Below, piece after piece: positions 25,201 to 39,918 of a DNA stretch of 64,000 nt; position 1 is the first letter of the stretch, and every line of letters begins with the position of its first letter. Source of the stretch: Rhabdornis inornatus (taxonomy: Eukaryota > Chordata > Aves > Passeriformes > Rhabdornithidae); the NCBI GenBank assembly GCA_013397075.1, contig VWZS01003490.1, forward strand, positions 1,168,134-1,232,133, in the 5' to 3' direction. The position numbers and the translations under genes were made by a program. The notes beneath the pieces were generated by a model that was not told the origin of the DNA, did no database searches, and worked only from the letters and a program-made list of their open reading frames with translations.

Positions 25201-28200
25201 CAGCATTTTCTGCTCATCTTTCAACCTCTCAGAAATGAGTGACAGAGATGCATTCAGCTGTAGTAAGTCTTCAGGGAAAACTAAAAAAAAATTAACTACA
25301 TTTAGTAAGCATCTCATTTCCAAATTGCCCCTGCAGATTTAATCTGGTACTGTGAATTCATAATTAATAGTTCCTGTAACAAAATTATCTTTATTGTGCT
25401 GTATCAGAGCCCTTACGGTATCTGCAGAGTGTGTGCTGATAAGCAGGTGCTTTTTAAAGATTGTGGAAGTCTGAGTGAAGTCTATAATTTCAGATTGTAA
25501 AAATCTGTGTGTTCCATGACAGAGTCTGTACTGCTAATTTATGTTGTGTTACTAAACTTTATCCATCAAACATAAGCACGTTCTCTTTCTCCAAAAATGT
25601 GGATTTTAATATGAAGTAGATGGAGAAATTAATTCTGAGGAAAGTGCCGTTGCACGCATGTATCTTCACTATGAGCTCTGTGAAATGAAGGGATCACCAA
25701 CCACAGGCTGTTCATCATCACTATGAGTGCAGCTTCTGGGTGACTGATGTCACCAGTGCTGTCAAATTCCAATGGGTTTTGGGCATTCATCAGACAAATG
25801 GATGAATGTCCTTTGGTGAAGCCCAGTGGTGTGCTGTGCTTTACTGAGTGCAATGGACCCGGTATGGATATGCTTCATTAACATTCATAACCATGAACCA
25901 AAAGGCGCAGTTGGCAAGAGTTGCATTTATCTACATTAGGTTTCATGAAGTAAAAAGCATTTAGTAGAAATTTAATTGATCTGAAGGAAAATGAAACACT
26001 TCAGTAAAAGCAATGGCAGTATCTTCACTGCCTTGGAGGGGTTCTCACCTGCATGTGTACTTCTTTGTTTTTACATGGATTATTTATAAAAAAATCTCTT
26101 ATGATGGCTATTCTGGTTTGGAAATCAATTCTGTGCTAAAGCTATAGTCTGGACTGTGAGAAGCTCCCAAATCACCCTGGTAATGATCCGTACCTTTTTA
26201 CTTGGCTGCAATCAGTAGTTTTTTAATCTAGAACTTGGTGTTGCATTGGTTTTCAACTTGCACTGTTGAGCTATAATTTGAAATAATGTTTGATATATCA
26301 AGCTTCAAAAATAATTTATTTTCATCCTCTCAGCTCAAACTTTCTGGTTTTTTTCTATTTTGTGTTTCTATTTTTTTTTCTATTTTGAGTTTTCTATTAT
26401 GTAGTGGTACAGTGCATAGCAAATATATTGCCAGAGGCTGTTTGAGACTATCCATAACTTTGTCATTGGGAATGAGACACCTGGATTTTCCCTGTGTGTT
26501 AGCAGGACTGTGCAAGTTTTGACAGTATTGAATCTTTTGCTTGTACCTTCAGGCAAGTAGGTTGTCCTCATGGATTAGAGTGTTTTAATATGAAATCAAA
26601 GTCATCATGAAATGTATTTCTTGTAGAAAGTAGTGGATAGGAGAAACACTTGTCTACCTATAAAGCTAATGATGGGATAGATGCTTGTAATGCCTGTTGA
26701 TTTATGTGAATCTATAGCTGCCATCCTATCTTCAGTCCACCTCAACTTACTTTTGAAGGCTTGTTCTAGGGCTTATCTTTTACTTTTTCTTAAAAGCACG
26801 GTCAGATTAAACAGATTAAAATCTTTTATAATCTCACTTAATTAAGAAGGAGGATAGTTGAGGAAAAACCCAAAACACAGTTCTTCACTATTTTCTTAAA
26901 ACTCAATTGAACTTTAAGCAAGAGAATATTGCAGAATTAGGTCACATTCCCACAACAAAGCCAACATTTTGACATAGTCTGATACTTGTCTCTCTCTTGG
27001 GAACAGATGATTAGTAGTGTTCTGGACACTGATACACCCGAATTTTCTGATTGATTGATTCAGCTGCATAGAATGAGATGTTGTGACAGAAGGGTAGTGC
27101 TGGAGAGCCAAGATTTTTGCCATGTGCTTACACAGGACAGGAAGTCATGATCTTCTGTAATGATTCTTTTATGCTTCTGAGTGCCTGCTTTGGAATTGTT
27201 CTTTGAAACTCAAGCAAGTGCTCTGAGTTGCTTAGGACGAACTACTCAAGAAACCTTTCTTTCCTGCCTCTTTCAAACTGGTTGAATAGGAACAACAAGC
27301 AGGCATTATGTCCTGAAGCTGCTTGAGTCTAGGGGACTGGGAGCAGACTGAGTAAATGTTCAAATGATGGGATGCCTCACTTGACCTAATGCACAGAGAA
27401 CAGCTGAAATAATAGGAGAGCATGTCCATCACCTCACTACTCCTGTGTGAAATGTGTAATAGAGGTATTCTCTGGGAGGGTGGAAGTAAATGCACATGTG
27501 AATGATTACCTGGAGTCTTGAATTAATCCTCTGCTTCATTGTCAGATTGCACATGGCAGCAGAGAGGCTTCCCAAAGTGGAACAGACAATGCACATACAA
27601 TGCTGTAAAGCTGAAAGAGGGGCAGACTTTTGAAAGTAGCCCAGTTCATGCTGTGTCTTTTGCATAGAGAAGAGCCTTCTGCTAATTCTGGCTTCTAATT
27701 TAGAAAACATTGCCCTACTTTTGTGTAACCTGGAGCTTAGAATTCTTTCAAACTCTCAGGCATTCTGCATGGAATGGGAGGGCAAGCAGTGATAGTAGTC
27801 AGAGGTCCTCTGTGTTTTGGAAACAAACTGGAGACCTTCAGTAGTATTCAGGGAAGTTTGCATGCCCACAGACAAGCTTGAGAAATGGAAGTGCTGCCAC
27901 AGATTCTGTAGAGAAAGAAAAAAGAGAAATGAATACATTACTATGACTTCAGGTCCTTTGAAAGCATGTTATTCCAAGTCTTCTTCTATGCATAGACTTT
28001 CTTTGGATTTCACTTTTTTGCATCTGTCTCTTTTTCTGTGTTTTTTCTCATTTTTTTTTCCAGACCCATACAATCCAATCTCCAAGGATTAATATCCAAG
28101 ATGACCAATGCACATTGCCACATGCTACTACTTGTTTTAAACTTAGAAGAAAATTACAGTGTTCTCTTTTACGATGTTTTATCTACACATGCCAGTATTT

Positions 28201-31200
28201 CTATTTCCAGTTATTTGTCTTCTCCATATATAGAAGATAGAAGGATATATTGGAGATGCTTTAACAGATTCATCACTGCATAGTCTGGACTTACTTGGTC
28301 AACAAGATTGGTTAGCAGTGTCCACAAAAAGAAAGAATCAGCTTTCAGCTTGTCAAGTGGGAGACAAAGAAAGAAATTCACTGTTTTAGACAGAAAGCTG
28401 AAGGCAAATAAGTGGATATAATGGAAAATCCTGGAGGATCTGTAGTGGATTCTGACATGGCCACTGACAGCTCTCAAGAATGAGAGGGCCAGGAAAAGAA
28501 AGTTGACTTTTTTCCCTTTGGTGCTGATATTTATGGTGTTAGTTAAAGGATGGGGAAATTCCAAACACTTTTATCAAACTTGAATATTATTGCTACCACT
28601 GTTACATGTCCATGGGAATCAGTGATCTGAGAGTGCAACAGGAATTAAGTCCTTAAGAAACAATGAGTAAAAGCTGTTTGAAAGATTGGGAAGTGATATC
28701 AGGGACTTGCATTGCTCCTGAAATTGCCTACAGCAACCACAAGGTCCCTTCTTAAAAAAAAGCAAGAAAGTTTTTGACACTAAAATGAATACTGGATTCT
28801 GCTCAGCTGAAGGACACATTCTGAGCCCAGAGCTCTATGTGGGGAAACCCCAAAGCATCAGCTTGCTGAACAACCCGCTGGCCAAAATATACCTTGGTGT
28901 TTTGCCTAGAGGTTTTTATTTTGATGCAAGGTGAATGTTTTGGCAAACAAGTGGGTAGAGCAAATGAAGAAAAAGGACTGGCAGATTATATTGTCCAGGT
29001 CCTAGTCCTAAAATTTCAGGGACATGTACAGACCCTCAGGAGTTTTGTGGATTTTGAATGGGATTCATTCAAAAAAAGCCCAATGTTTCCCCAAGAAACA
29101 TGTCCTGGTTTTGGGCAGCCAGATGTTTCATTTCGTCAGTGGACAGTAACAATCTTCTCTAGCATTGAAAAGAGAGTCTTGGACTTTATTCTACAGTAGT
29201 CTTAAATAGGGATATATCCAGAGATGTATTGGCTTCCACTGACAATAGAGGGAGATGATGTGAGTAGCACAGACTAGACTGTGCAGGCAGACTTTTACGC
29301 CATAAACACTAGGTAAGAGAAACACAGCCCTTTGACTCATCAGTTCTCTTTTTCTATTTTTCTAATGGTGCTGCTGACACTGTAGACCGGAAGTAAATTC
29401 TGCTTATAAAAGAATTTACTCAAATGTGTTCAGGGAATGTGACATCCTCATCTTTCATAAGCTTCATGTTCTCCACAAGATAGCAGTGGTGCTACTTCTT
29501 TGAAGGATTCCATGGAAATAATTTTGTGTTTGGGGTATTTCTTTTAATAGACTTGGTTAGAACTGTCTCTGTTTTTCTGCTATATATTGGTCATGGGAAA
29601 GACTAAAATGAAAGTAACAGATTTGAGTAGAATAACATCAGAAGGCTTTTGTAGTTTTCTGAGAGAAATGCATTTTGGCACAGGAAAATGGGAAAACCAA
29701 GAAGCTTGGATTTACTTCATTCATCAGTCAAGCTTCAAAGACTTACAAGGAAGAGAAAAATCTGCATGACTGGCTGTCTGACAGAGAAGTAAGATATTAA
29801 AGGTTGATATAATAAAAGTGATTCATGTAGCACCTTAGTAGGACCGCATGGCAGAAAGTCTACAAATGGTTGAGATGTTTTCCTAGACTTTTGTATTCAT
29901 CTTCATATATTGTGCAATATTTATTCTATCAGGCGCTATGTGTTAATTTTTCTCCCTTGAAATTCAGTCTACACATTTGGAAACACTTCAGTGTACCCCA
30001 AATTCTAATAATTCTTCAAGACAACAAGGCTAGTTTGCTTAATTTTTTTTAGTTTTTCTTCTGGAGAAGAAAGCTAAAAAGCAGCTCTCTTGGCTTCACA
30101 ATATCCTATAAAATTTTATCAGCAAAGTTAGGGAAGTTTAGACTCACTTCGGTATCCATCCTTGTTATTCTGCAGTTGTCCAAAATAAGTCTATTATAGT
30201 CAACTTCTCTCATATCTCCCAAGTCAGGGGACTGGGGGAAATAAGCATGCAGTTTTTATTCAGTAAAAATCTTGATTTGTTGGGTTTAACTGGTTTGTAA
30301 AGAATAGCTGAACATTCAGCATTGATTAAACCTGCTGGTTCATAAAAAATTTTATACAGACTTTCCTGCTATTTCTTAAGAATCAGAAAAGGGACATTTA
30401 CCTGCAGTACCTGAAGTGATTTTAAAAAAGTGATAAAGTAAAAAGTACATAAGCACTCTGCAAGAGGCTGTAGGTGCTCCATTTATTTTTTTGACTTTGA
30501 CAGGAGCTACCAAAACAAATCACCAGTGTCCAAGTGGTAATTATGGTTAGACTTCTTTGTTCTCAGTTAAAAGTGATTTGTCATTAAACAGAATCAAAGG
30601 CTTCTATTTAGCTCAAGTACAGACAAAATATGCTTGTATAATAAGCTGTACTCCCTCATATTTTAGATTGTCTTTAATCATGTTGTGAAATCTAGATTTA
30701 TAAAGGCACACACATAATAGAGGATTGGAGTATTAGCACTCTTTGTTCTTAAATTTCAATTATATACTATTGTTTCCTTTCAATTCAGTAGAAGTAACTA
30801 AGTCTACCATGCTGGTGGTCAATCCCCAGACACAGCTAGTGCTGCTACTCACTTTAGAAATACATTTTACACCAGACTTTGGAGTAGCTATAGGGAAATA
30901 AAAATTGTCAGTCAATCATTACAACAGAAAAACCTTGGTATATGAACAGGCAGAGCTGAATTATGTCTACACAGGTGCACACCTTGATAATGCTGTTTGC
31001 TTTGGTTGAATGAGCCTAGGGTTTCATTGGTGGAGAAAAAAGGAAAGGTTAACTCAATGGGGCAAATTCACAATGATTAAATTTGTTCTAGATTCATTCC
31101 AAGGAAAATGATGAACACTGTTGAGAAGTGCAATTGTCCAACTTGAAGCCAATTCCTATTTCATATTACTTTAGAAACCTAATAATCCATGAAATATTTG

Positions 31201-31430
31201 ATACACATGTATATGCCCAACTAAAATAAATTGAGTCCCATGGCCTTTGTATGATGTTCTTTGAATTCAAAACTTTGATATTCTGTCTCACTGCTATTTG
31301 AAAATAATACTTGAAACTTATGGTTTAGATTCTCATATTTCAGAAACTGTTGTGTTCTTTTTGGCTTCAGAGGAACTAAGAATTTACATAGGCACTTATT
31401 TCGCTTTTGTGCATATTCATGCAACAGTTT
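22217..31430. other. non-coding sequence
   Basis: About 9 kb without a recognised gene or interspersed repeat. Open frames at 23265-23702 (-), 28211-28564 (-) and 28894-29199 (+) have no identifiable domains, and their composition matches the surrounding sequence. T-rich patches occur near 26346-26390 and 28030-28062. Confidence 0.5.
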
Positions 31431-31484
31431 ATTAGCTTCCTATAGCTTTCTATAGCTTTCTGCAGCTTTCATTTCTTTCTATAG
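31431..31484 (+). repeat. 10-bp tandem repeat, about 4-5 copies
   Basis: The unit tatagctttc is exact at 31441-31450 and 31451-31460. Degenerate copies lie on both sides (attagcttcc, tgcagctttc, then a shifted ctttctatag). Confidence 0.85.
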
Positions 31485-34400
31485 TTTTGAACCCTTAAGA
31501 AAACTGGGGACAGAACATATATTTTTCCCCAGATATCTCATAAAAGTTGAATGTGATATAATTCTACTGTGAATTCTCCCAAGAATCAACATTTGGGAAA
31601 AACACAAAATGTAAATTTTAAAGAGTCATCATATGAGTAGTAGTACTGAGATGTACAAAATGTACAGCTCACAGTTGGGAAGGTGTTATTTCTAGGAAAT
31701 TTATCCAAAGAAGGAACATGTCATGTTGTTTGAAATGTAAAGTACATAGGGAAATAGCTTCAGTACTGTGTTACTGGCAGAAATCCCACCTTAACTATGC
31801 TGCCTTTCCCCCTCACCAGCCCATGCATGTAACTACCTCGGGAGCATGGTTTTGGAAAAATGCCTGACCATTCCTGAATTGCACAAAACTTTCAAAGGAG
31901 TGGTTATGCAGCAAATAAATATAAAGCAAGTAAACAAAAATTCCTCAAAAGTGTCACACCCAGTAAATGTTCCCGAGGCAACCAAGTCAGTGTGCTCCTG
32001 CTTACTGGTAATGTGGTAGGTGTTTGCAAAATGTATGAACTTCTCTGTTTTCTCCATCTGATCTGAAACAATCTTAAAATATCTCAAACCAAATCTAATT
32101 TGAACTCGTGTGAAAGTGCTACTATAGTGATGTGAAAATTGAGGAAAAAATCCTCTGGTTATGCAGTATATTCTTTGTTAGTTTGACATTTTTTTTTGGA
32201 ACTGAGTTGCAGTAAAATACTCTTTTGCTAGAGCTTTAGAGTGGCACAGTTTTAATGCACTTTCATTGCGTATGGGATCATAGATGAGTCAGTCAATTTT
32301 TCCTCATATTTACAATTGAACTTCATAGTGTTTTGTAATATGCCCTTCATTAATCTCATGGGGTGAACCTGATTTAAATATGGCATATAATGCTATAATA
32401 GTATTATAATATGCCATTATTTTTTGACTAAAATTCTGAGGAAATAAACAAATGACTAACAAAATTCAGACAATAGTTTGTCTGCTGAAAGAGATAGTTC
32501 TACTCTTCCCTCTTCCTGGCTGCTTATTTTGTCCTTCCTCATGCCAGTACAGCAATCTCCAGTGAAAATGCAGAGGCTCTGCAGTGAACCACACTGGGGA
32601 ACTGTCCCTGAAATGGTTACTACTCCAATATGTTTTCCCAGAAGTGATGGTTCATATCTCTGGTACAGCTCAGTGTATGTTGGGGTGGTGGCAGCCTGTG
32701 TCTGGGTCTGGAGGGAGGGCAGAACTCACCCCAGACTGAGCTGCTCCCTAGACTGGGGTGCTGGAAAAACCCTTGGGATTTGTTTGAGTCTGTTCTAAAG
32801 GAGTTTGAAGTGGGTCATTGAAGAGTACTTGAAAAGCTACAGTGTGCTGTAGAACCCTGCTATACCAGAATGTCTTAGCAAGGCGTGGCTTGCTCTCTTT
32901 TTTTAGTCATAAACAGCTCTAGTAAAAGAGAAGTGTGTTATGTGCTTGCAGGATTTTAGCCCATGTGAGGGAACAATCTTTCTATATATATAGCTTTTTC
33001 TTCTACTGCCTCCTTAAGACCATTCCTCCATGACACATGAAGTGTTGTGTTTCTGCATGTTTACTTCTCTTTCCTGCTGCTGGATTAATCTCTTCTCCCT
33101 TCTGTCTTCGAAAAATACTAATCTTAGATTGACCATCTGGCTGAGGTATAGCCATGATCACTGGGCAGAGTGACCATCTCTTGCCCTGACAGCCGTGTTT
33201 CCCACCTAAGATAATGGTTGCCAGGCCCCCATCTCCATGGGCTTGGGAGCTGCACCAATATGTACAAGCTGAAGTGAAGCCTGTCAGGATTTGTGCAAAG
33301 GTATTTGAGTATTGAAAAAAATATTCCTTTCACAAGAGTTTCATGTTAAGGATTTTTCTAGGAAATTAGTCATCCTTTTACTAGTTTTTCTTTGGAAAGA
33401 AGATGTCAAGTATTTAATCTTGTACTGTCATGAATTTTGTTGATGTCATTAACAGTTACATTTTAGATTCAAATAAATTAATTATGTAAAGATCAAAATG
33501 ATCAAAGCAACCAATCCAAACCCCATCCATAATTTAAATATTCTCTGGAGATGTAGAATCACTTAACTTTAACTAGTCTAGGTTCTTTTCTTAAATACAT
33601 TTAAAGCAGACTTTTCCAGAAAGCTCAGCATACTCCTCTGGAGAAGTAAACATTCATTACTTCTATCAATAGATCATTATTTACATTACTTGCATATTTA
33701 CGAGTCTGTTTTTCAATGACTATAGGGTAATGACTGCACTTGCAAATCAAAGCCATGTATAAATTTTTAACTTCCACACCTATGCATGGGGACTGGAAAA
33801 TACCATTCAAGAAAAGAAGTAATAAAATATTCTTAAGAGCTTTCAGCATCATTTAGATACTTCACCAGGATTTTTTTTAGCCAATAGTTTTTAAAATAAT
33901 CCCAATTCAACTTTTGTTTCTCTTGTTAATGAATAGCAATTAGCCCAGGATTTTCAGTAGTTTCTGAAAAGCCAAACAACCGTTTTCCCCTCTCAGACTT
34001 GTGAGAATGGGATTTTTTTACTGCTAGGGAGTTTTCTTCCTGCAGTGGATGATGGTGGTAGTGTTGACCAGGATGCTGTTGTACTGTGCACAGGCTTGTG
34101 TTTTCTTACATAACAAATTATAATGTTATATTAATTTAAGTCAAGTAGTTGTAACCATGGATAGAAACAACTTCAAAGTTACTCTACATCGATTCTTTTA
34201 TACATTTTGTGAAATGGACTGGCTTAAATTCAATGTGTCTTTAATGAAAGAATTTAACTATGGATGACAATTTTTTCTACTTGCAATGCAATTCAGTTCT
34301 TTGGGATAGGGAAAATGGCAAACTCATCAGTTTCTTTAAATAGCTCTGCAGTTGCCGATATGTCACAGGGTATAGGATTCTGTGCATGCATTGAGCTTAG

Positions 34401-35774
34401 ACTTCTAGTAATTTAAATAGTAAGTGGGACGTTAGAACTACTGTTTCTCATTAATTCTATGTACTTTTATAAAAAGCATGAATATCTGTTCTTGATCTGG
34501 TAATGAATCCGTTCTCTAAGGAAATTGTAGTGTTAAATGTACAAAATTCATGCTTCTGTTGAAGAAATTGCACCATTTCCTAATGGCCTAAATTAAATAG
34601 AGTCTGTACTGTTCTGCTGATTTTTCGCTTAGTCTTTCACACGCTCTTACATCTACAAGGTAGGAAAGTGGTCCAAAGAGAAAAGCTCTGTCCCAGCAGT
34701 GAGAGCTGTCCATTGGAAGGGCTGTCATTTGGAAGAGTGTAAGTAAAGCTGTGAGAGTAACAGGGTTTGGAAGCACAGCTGTGAAATAAGTATGACTGGA
34801 ATTCAGCAAACTTCTGACTAAAGGCTACCACAGCTGCTCGTGGTTCTCAAAGCTAAAACACAAAAAGAAGCACACGCCTAGGATATAAATATATGACTAG
34901 CATAACTTGCTTTGTTATCTGCCTTGTGGAAAAAGCAAAGAGCCTATAAACATCTTAGCCCATTTGTGCAGGGTGGAACATTGACAACTGTGCATAACAC
35001 TTTTAGTCTTTAAACAGATTTAATGTGTTCTGAGCACAGAGTACTTGTCTGATTTCTCATGTAAATTGCTGTCTCATCTTGCCTGCTGCTGCAAGCACAG
35101 GACAGTGCAGTGTGAGTAATGAACTTTGGGTAGGACAGGTTCTGCACTGAGCTCTGATTGGTGCTGTTCTCTGTGGCCTCAGCAAAAGCACTTGGGAACT
35201 TGCTGTGCTTGTATAGACCTGAATGCTCTTTGCACGGTGAGTGCCGTGCTGTGAGGACCTATGTGTTTAAAAGTGCTTTGGCTGTGTTTATCTGTATTGG
35301 GCAGAGACTGCAGTTAATAAATAACAGTCCAGAAGAGGCCATGCTCTCAACAAGACTGTAGGTGTAAAGAATAATCACGTATATGGTTATATATAAACAA
35401 TTTTTCAAGATTACAGCACATACCAAACCTTGGCCCTAACACAGTGTTTGATGTTCTTTCTTATACAGTAGCAGTCCTACGAACACTTTTTTTTTTTCTT
35501 TTTAAAGGCAATCATACTTCCTTTCAAACTGAAGAGCAGAGAACTTTGCAAGTTGCATCTGCACTGCTCGTGCAATTTGCTGGATGGTGTAGGAGAGTCG
35601 TGCTGTTTGCTGTTGCAGAAAATCCAGAAGTAACCCCTACAGAAATATTTCCATGAAGGATCATCTGGAAGTTAGGTTTTAATCTGCATAAAAGCAAATG
35701 CTGTAATTGCTTTATGCTGTCACAAAGTGTGCAGTTGCTCAGAAGGGGCTTCTAGAACCATCTGTATGCAATCT
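31485..35774. other. non-coding sequence
   Basis: Contains an AT-rich imperfect inverted repeat at 32380-32417 with 9-bp perfect outer arms (atggcatat / atatgccat). No gene or repeat family was recognised. Confidence 0.5.
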
Positions 35775-35848
35775 TGTGCCACGTGCTCTAGCAGGGAGGT
35801 TGGTGACCCACTGTGGTTCCTTCCAACCTGGCCCACTCTGTGATTCCT
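35775..35848 (+). mobile_element. CR1 LINE, terminal 3' fragment (plus strand)
   Basis: A short CR1 tail: a 'gtgctctagcagggaggttgg' type segment, then the 'ggttccttccaacctggccc' type block and 'ctctgtgattcctt', which is a decayed form of the CR1 terminal tail. No ORF2 sequence remains. It is more decayed than the copy at 774-933, and its 5' boundary is uncertain. Confidence 0.85.
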
Positions 35849-36756
35849 TGTGCTGATCAGAAGTACCTACTGGTTCAGGTACTCAGGTCCCCGGGGACAT
35901 ACGGCAATACTGGTCTTATTATCTCTTTACAAGACACCAGAAAACATCTATATGTGTGCATTTGTAAGTGCACAGCTCTATGAATGCTTAAAGAGGGCAG
36001 AGAACAAATCCCCATGTTTATGGCACAGCCACCTTTGAATGTATCATTCAATAAGATCATCATAGCATTGTGTAGGCTTTTTTAGGCATTAAGTCATCAT
36101 CTGTCCTTAGTAAAACCTTCTATATAGCTGCAAAATAAGCTTGCTCTTGGTTGGACTGCCCTTGCAGAATGTGCTCTTTGGCATGTAGTCTCTGCCTCTG
36201 TCGTAACAGAAGTCAGTAGCTGACTTTTGCCTGGGGTAGGGCTAGAAACCTACTTATTAGGGCATCACAGCAAATGCTGGTGTGTTACTATCCAAGAGTT
36301 CATAATAGATAGATAAAGACCACCCTCTACACCTGATTCAAGTAACCTGATCATAGGGATTGGTGGTGCAGAATGGCAGGGAGCAGAAACCAGATATCTT
36401 ATTTCCAGGCTGCCTGTGTTGAAGGTGGCATCTATCCTCAGATACCTCTCAGCTGATGTTAGGTCACTTGTTTTTTAAGTCACAGGATCACATCTTCAAA
36501 ATGTGGCTTCTGTATATCAAAAATCATACATTTAGAAACAAACTATTTATGAATTACAGACTGCTTTGGAAAACGTATGTGATACAAATGCTATGGATAA
36601 CCACTGTTAACTATAGGTACAAAAGATTGAAGGCTCTATTGCAGGAATTCTGTCATCTGTGCTCTTAACTTGTTTGTATTCCAGAGACCTGCATTTTAGA
36701 CAACAGGATTAATATTTCTATGGCTACCAACTAGGAGTTGCTGATGTCACTGTTAC

Positions 36757-36786
36757 TATTTATTTATTCATTTATTTATTTATTTC
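36757..36786 (+). repeat. TTTA microsatellite
   Basis: About seven tttatt-type tetranucleotide units with one C substitution. Confidence 0.9.
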
Positions 36787-39700
36787 TAAGGACTACAGAA
36801 GTAAGAATGACTTACAGAAGTCAATGTTTTTGTCCAGGACACAGCAGGAACAAGCAAAGTCATGAAATAGGTGAAGTGCCAAGAGTAGAAATGTTCATTC
36901 CTGGTGGCTAGAGCAGGGGAAGAATTTTAGGTTTGTCTCACATATATTGCTGCTGTCAGAGAGACCAGTAATTATCGACTCTTGCTTTGAGTAATTCCTG
37001 TGGGTTTTTTCCATATAAAGGCTGCATTTTTTCTCAGCACTCACAAGCAGAATAAAGAGACAAAAGGCATGCAAACATTATTGTTAAATACCCTGTTCAT
37101 TGGGATTTTGCCCAGAAACCATGCATCAATGACAATAATGCCTTCTTAGTGCTATGCCTTTAGTGCTTTGTATTTGAGGCCTCTAGTCAATGCATTTTTC
37201 CTCACACAAAATCACCTGAGATCAGTATTATGTCAGACTCTGCACCAGCCAACAATATCATGGCAAACAAAAACTATGCCCAGTAAGGCTGCTTGTGGCT
37301 CTAGAGACAAAGCATCTGCTACTTCATGGACCGAATGGAATTTATACACCAAATCATTATTTATATGAGCTTAAGTATGTTAGAGAAAAGCACATCTCAA
37401 AACAGTGGATGCTGCTTAAAAAAAACCCCAGAAAACAAATTATCTTCCTGTTAAACCAGGTTCTAAGTTTGACTTCCTATGGATTCTATAAAAGACTTCT
37501 TCTGGTTCAGTGTATATCTGTCTTAGATTGGGTAATGGGTTATTATTCTTCTGTAAAGGATCTCAAGTTTTCTACTACATCTTTAGTCAAAATTTTTAGT
37601 TTTGGCAATCAATTTAGGTCATCCATTATGACATTATGACAAGTGTTCTTGTTCATTTGTTGGGCTTTGAGGGGGTGTATGGAAATTATTTTTTTTCCCC
37701 ACACAGAAACTTTTAAGTTCAGAAAAGACTGAATTTATACATTCAACATCTTCAGGTCAAGTATACTAAATACATTTCTTTGCAGAAGGCAGGTAATTTT
37801 TCCAGCTTATCTTTGGTTTCCTTATGAAGTTGACAAAGTTCTAAGTGTTTTCCTCTCATTGTACTCCTTACATTTGACAGTCCTTTCCAATTTCAAAATT
37901 CAGGTTCAGTCTTGGCTCAAACGTAAGGAATTTCTGATCTGTGTAAATCCTAGACCCTTGAGAATAATTTACTTGATTATTTTTTATGGTTTGGAGATTT
38001 TTAAGGAAAAAAAAGCAGAAATTTACCAATAACTCATTCTAAAAAGTTTCTAGTTGAAAAAGATTACTTTTTTTTCCTTTTAATTCTTCAGTCACTGAAG
38101 GTAAGAAAAATGTACTAGAAAATAACCAAAACAGGTTTGGGGATTTTTGACCCAGACTAATCAAGATCGTGGTACTGAACTCCTTGGTACATCCTGAAAC
38201 ATGCTGGGAAGAGATTTGGGGGATTTTGCCTATGAGAGCCTTGCAGCAGCAGCAGCTGCTGCAGGACCATGTGCTATGTTTTGGAGTCTGCTGGCCAGAG
38301 GAGCATTCTTTCCAGAGCAAACGGGGGATGTCACTACACTCCCTGCAGTTTGATAAAGATTGGGTATTTCCTAAATTAGCTAGTCATTACCTATGTGTTT
38401 GTTTATATTTTGGGTTGCTTTTATGGCTGCAGAATAGCTTGGACCACAAAGATGACAAGTCCTGCATATTTAGCACATTAATTTATAGTTAATAACTGTA
38501 CCAAAGCCATCTGCTGCCACAGTGAGCTACAAAGTCAGAAACAAATGGAGGGTCGGATACCACGTGTGTTTTGCAGCCAATGACCGTGTACAATTCAGAA
38601 AGGGAAGAACTACTCTTGGTCAATTTATTTGGGTTAATTGCTACTTGTCTGTGTTCAGAGTGGACAAAATCAGAAAGCGCAAAGAACTATTATAATAATT
38701 TTATATTGTGGCAACACTGGAAAACTCATTCACATACTTACTCCTAGTGAGTTAACACTGTACAGGCAACGAGAGGAAAAGAAAGTACCTGCCTGAAATA
38801 GATATGATACAGAGGGTGGAAAATTGAAGATGATAGGACAGAAGGAAGAGAGTATTATGATTGCAACACTGTTCATGGCCAGTGTGAGAAAAACTGGTCT
38901 CCAGAAATTGTGAGAAATCATAAAAGGAAAGGTTCTTTTTTTAATCCTCTTGCAAAATTTCACCTTATCCTACACATTTTTTGAGGATTTTTCTGAAGCC
39001 AGAAAATCTCCAGCCTTGCTAAGTTTATAAGGTCAAAGAAAGATATGTTAAAAATTCACGCTGTGTGTGGGTGATCTCAAGTCAGTTTTGAGTGTTGTTG
39101 ATTTCATTGGGTTTGAAAATGAGGTTGTTGAGATCTCAGATACAATTTAGGTCCTTCAAAGTTTTGGAAAAGCATGCTTCTAGGAAAATAGACAAATTCT
39201 ATAACTCAGCCACAAGAGACACTTAATTGAAGTTTTGTGCACATGCTTTTTTATGCCTGCTCAGTGTGCCTGTGCTTTGAGCTATGCTGTTAGTGTGGCT
39301 TTTTTTTTCTTTTATTTTCAGCAATCTTGTTTAATAAAAGGAGTTTAAAGCTTATTTATTTTTACTTCCACAAATGTTTGCAAGGTTTAACCTAAATAAT
39401 TTTAAACTTGCAAGTTTGTTAGGGTATTAAGTGGTACTTAACCTGTTGGAACAGCATGGAAAATTCCTATTGAGGTTGAAATTATTTCAATAATTATGAA
39501 AAATGGGAAAATATTTGGTTTTGGATTGCTATCTTAATAGTTGTTTTTTAATTTTTAGTGCAGAACTGTTAAAATTGCAGTGTGATTTCCAATATATTTA
39601 ATTTATAGCTATCATCTCATTTACCAGTTCTGTATTCTGAAAAATATTCTTAGGCCCACAAGTTCTCTACAGCTCTAGTTTTCCTAAATCAATCATAATA

Positions 39701-39885
39701 AACAAAACTTGCAGTGATATATATCCTTTTTCTCAAACTAGGCTTTGTTGTGGCATCAAAATTAAAACGGAGTCAGAGAAAAATTTGTGCAGATTATTGC
39801 CATATATTTACACAATATGTTTCCAATCAGCTCTATATAGCTTACTATGAAAATTTCACAGCATTTAATGCAGCAACAATAATAC

Positions 39886-39918
39886 GTTTTCAATTAAATA
39901 ATAAGTTTTCAATTAAAT
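39886..39918 (+). repeat. 19-bp tandem repeat, 1.7 copies
   Basis: The 14-base word gttttcaattaaat occurs at 39886-39899 and again at 39905-39918, with a 19-base period. Confidence 0.85.

Noticed and set aside
38249..38262. 14-bp CAG/CTG palindrome as a functional site
   Set aside because: It is short and arises readily where a CAG run meets a CTG run; noted only as local structure.
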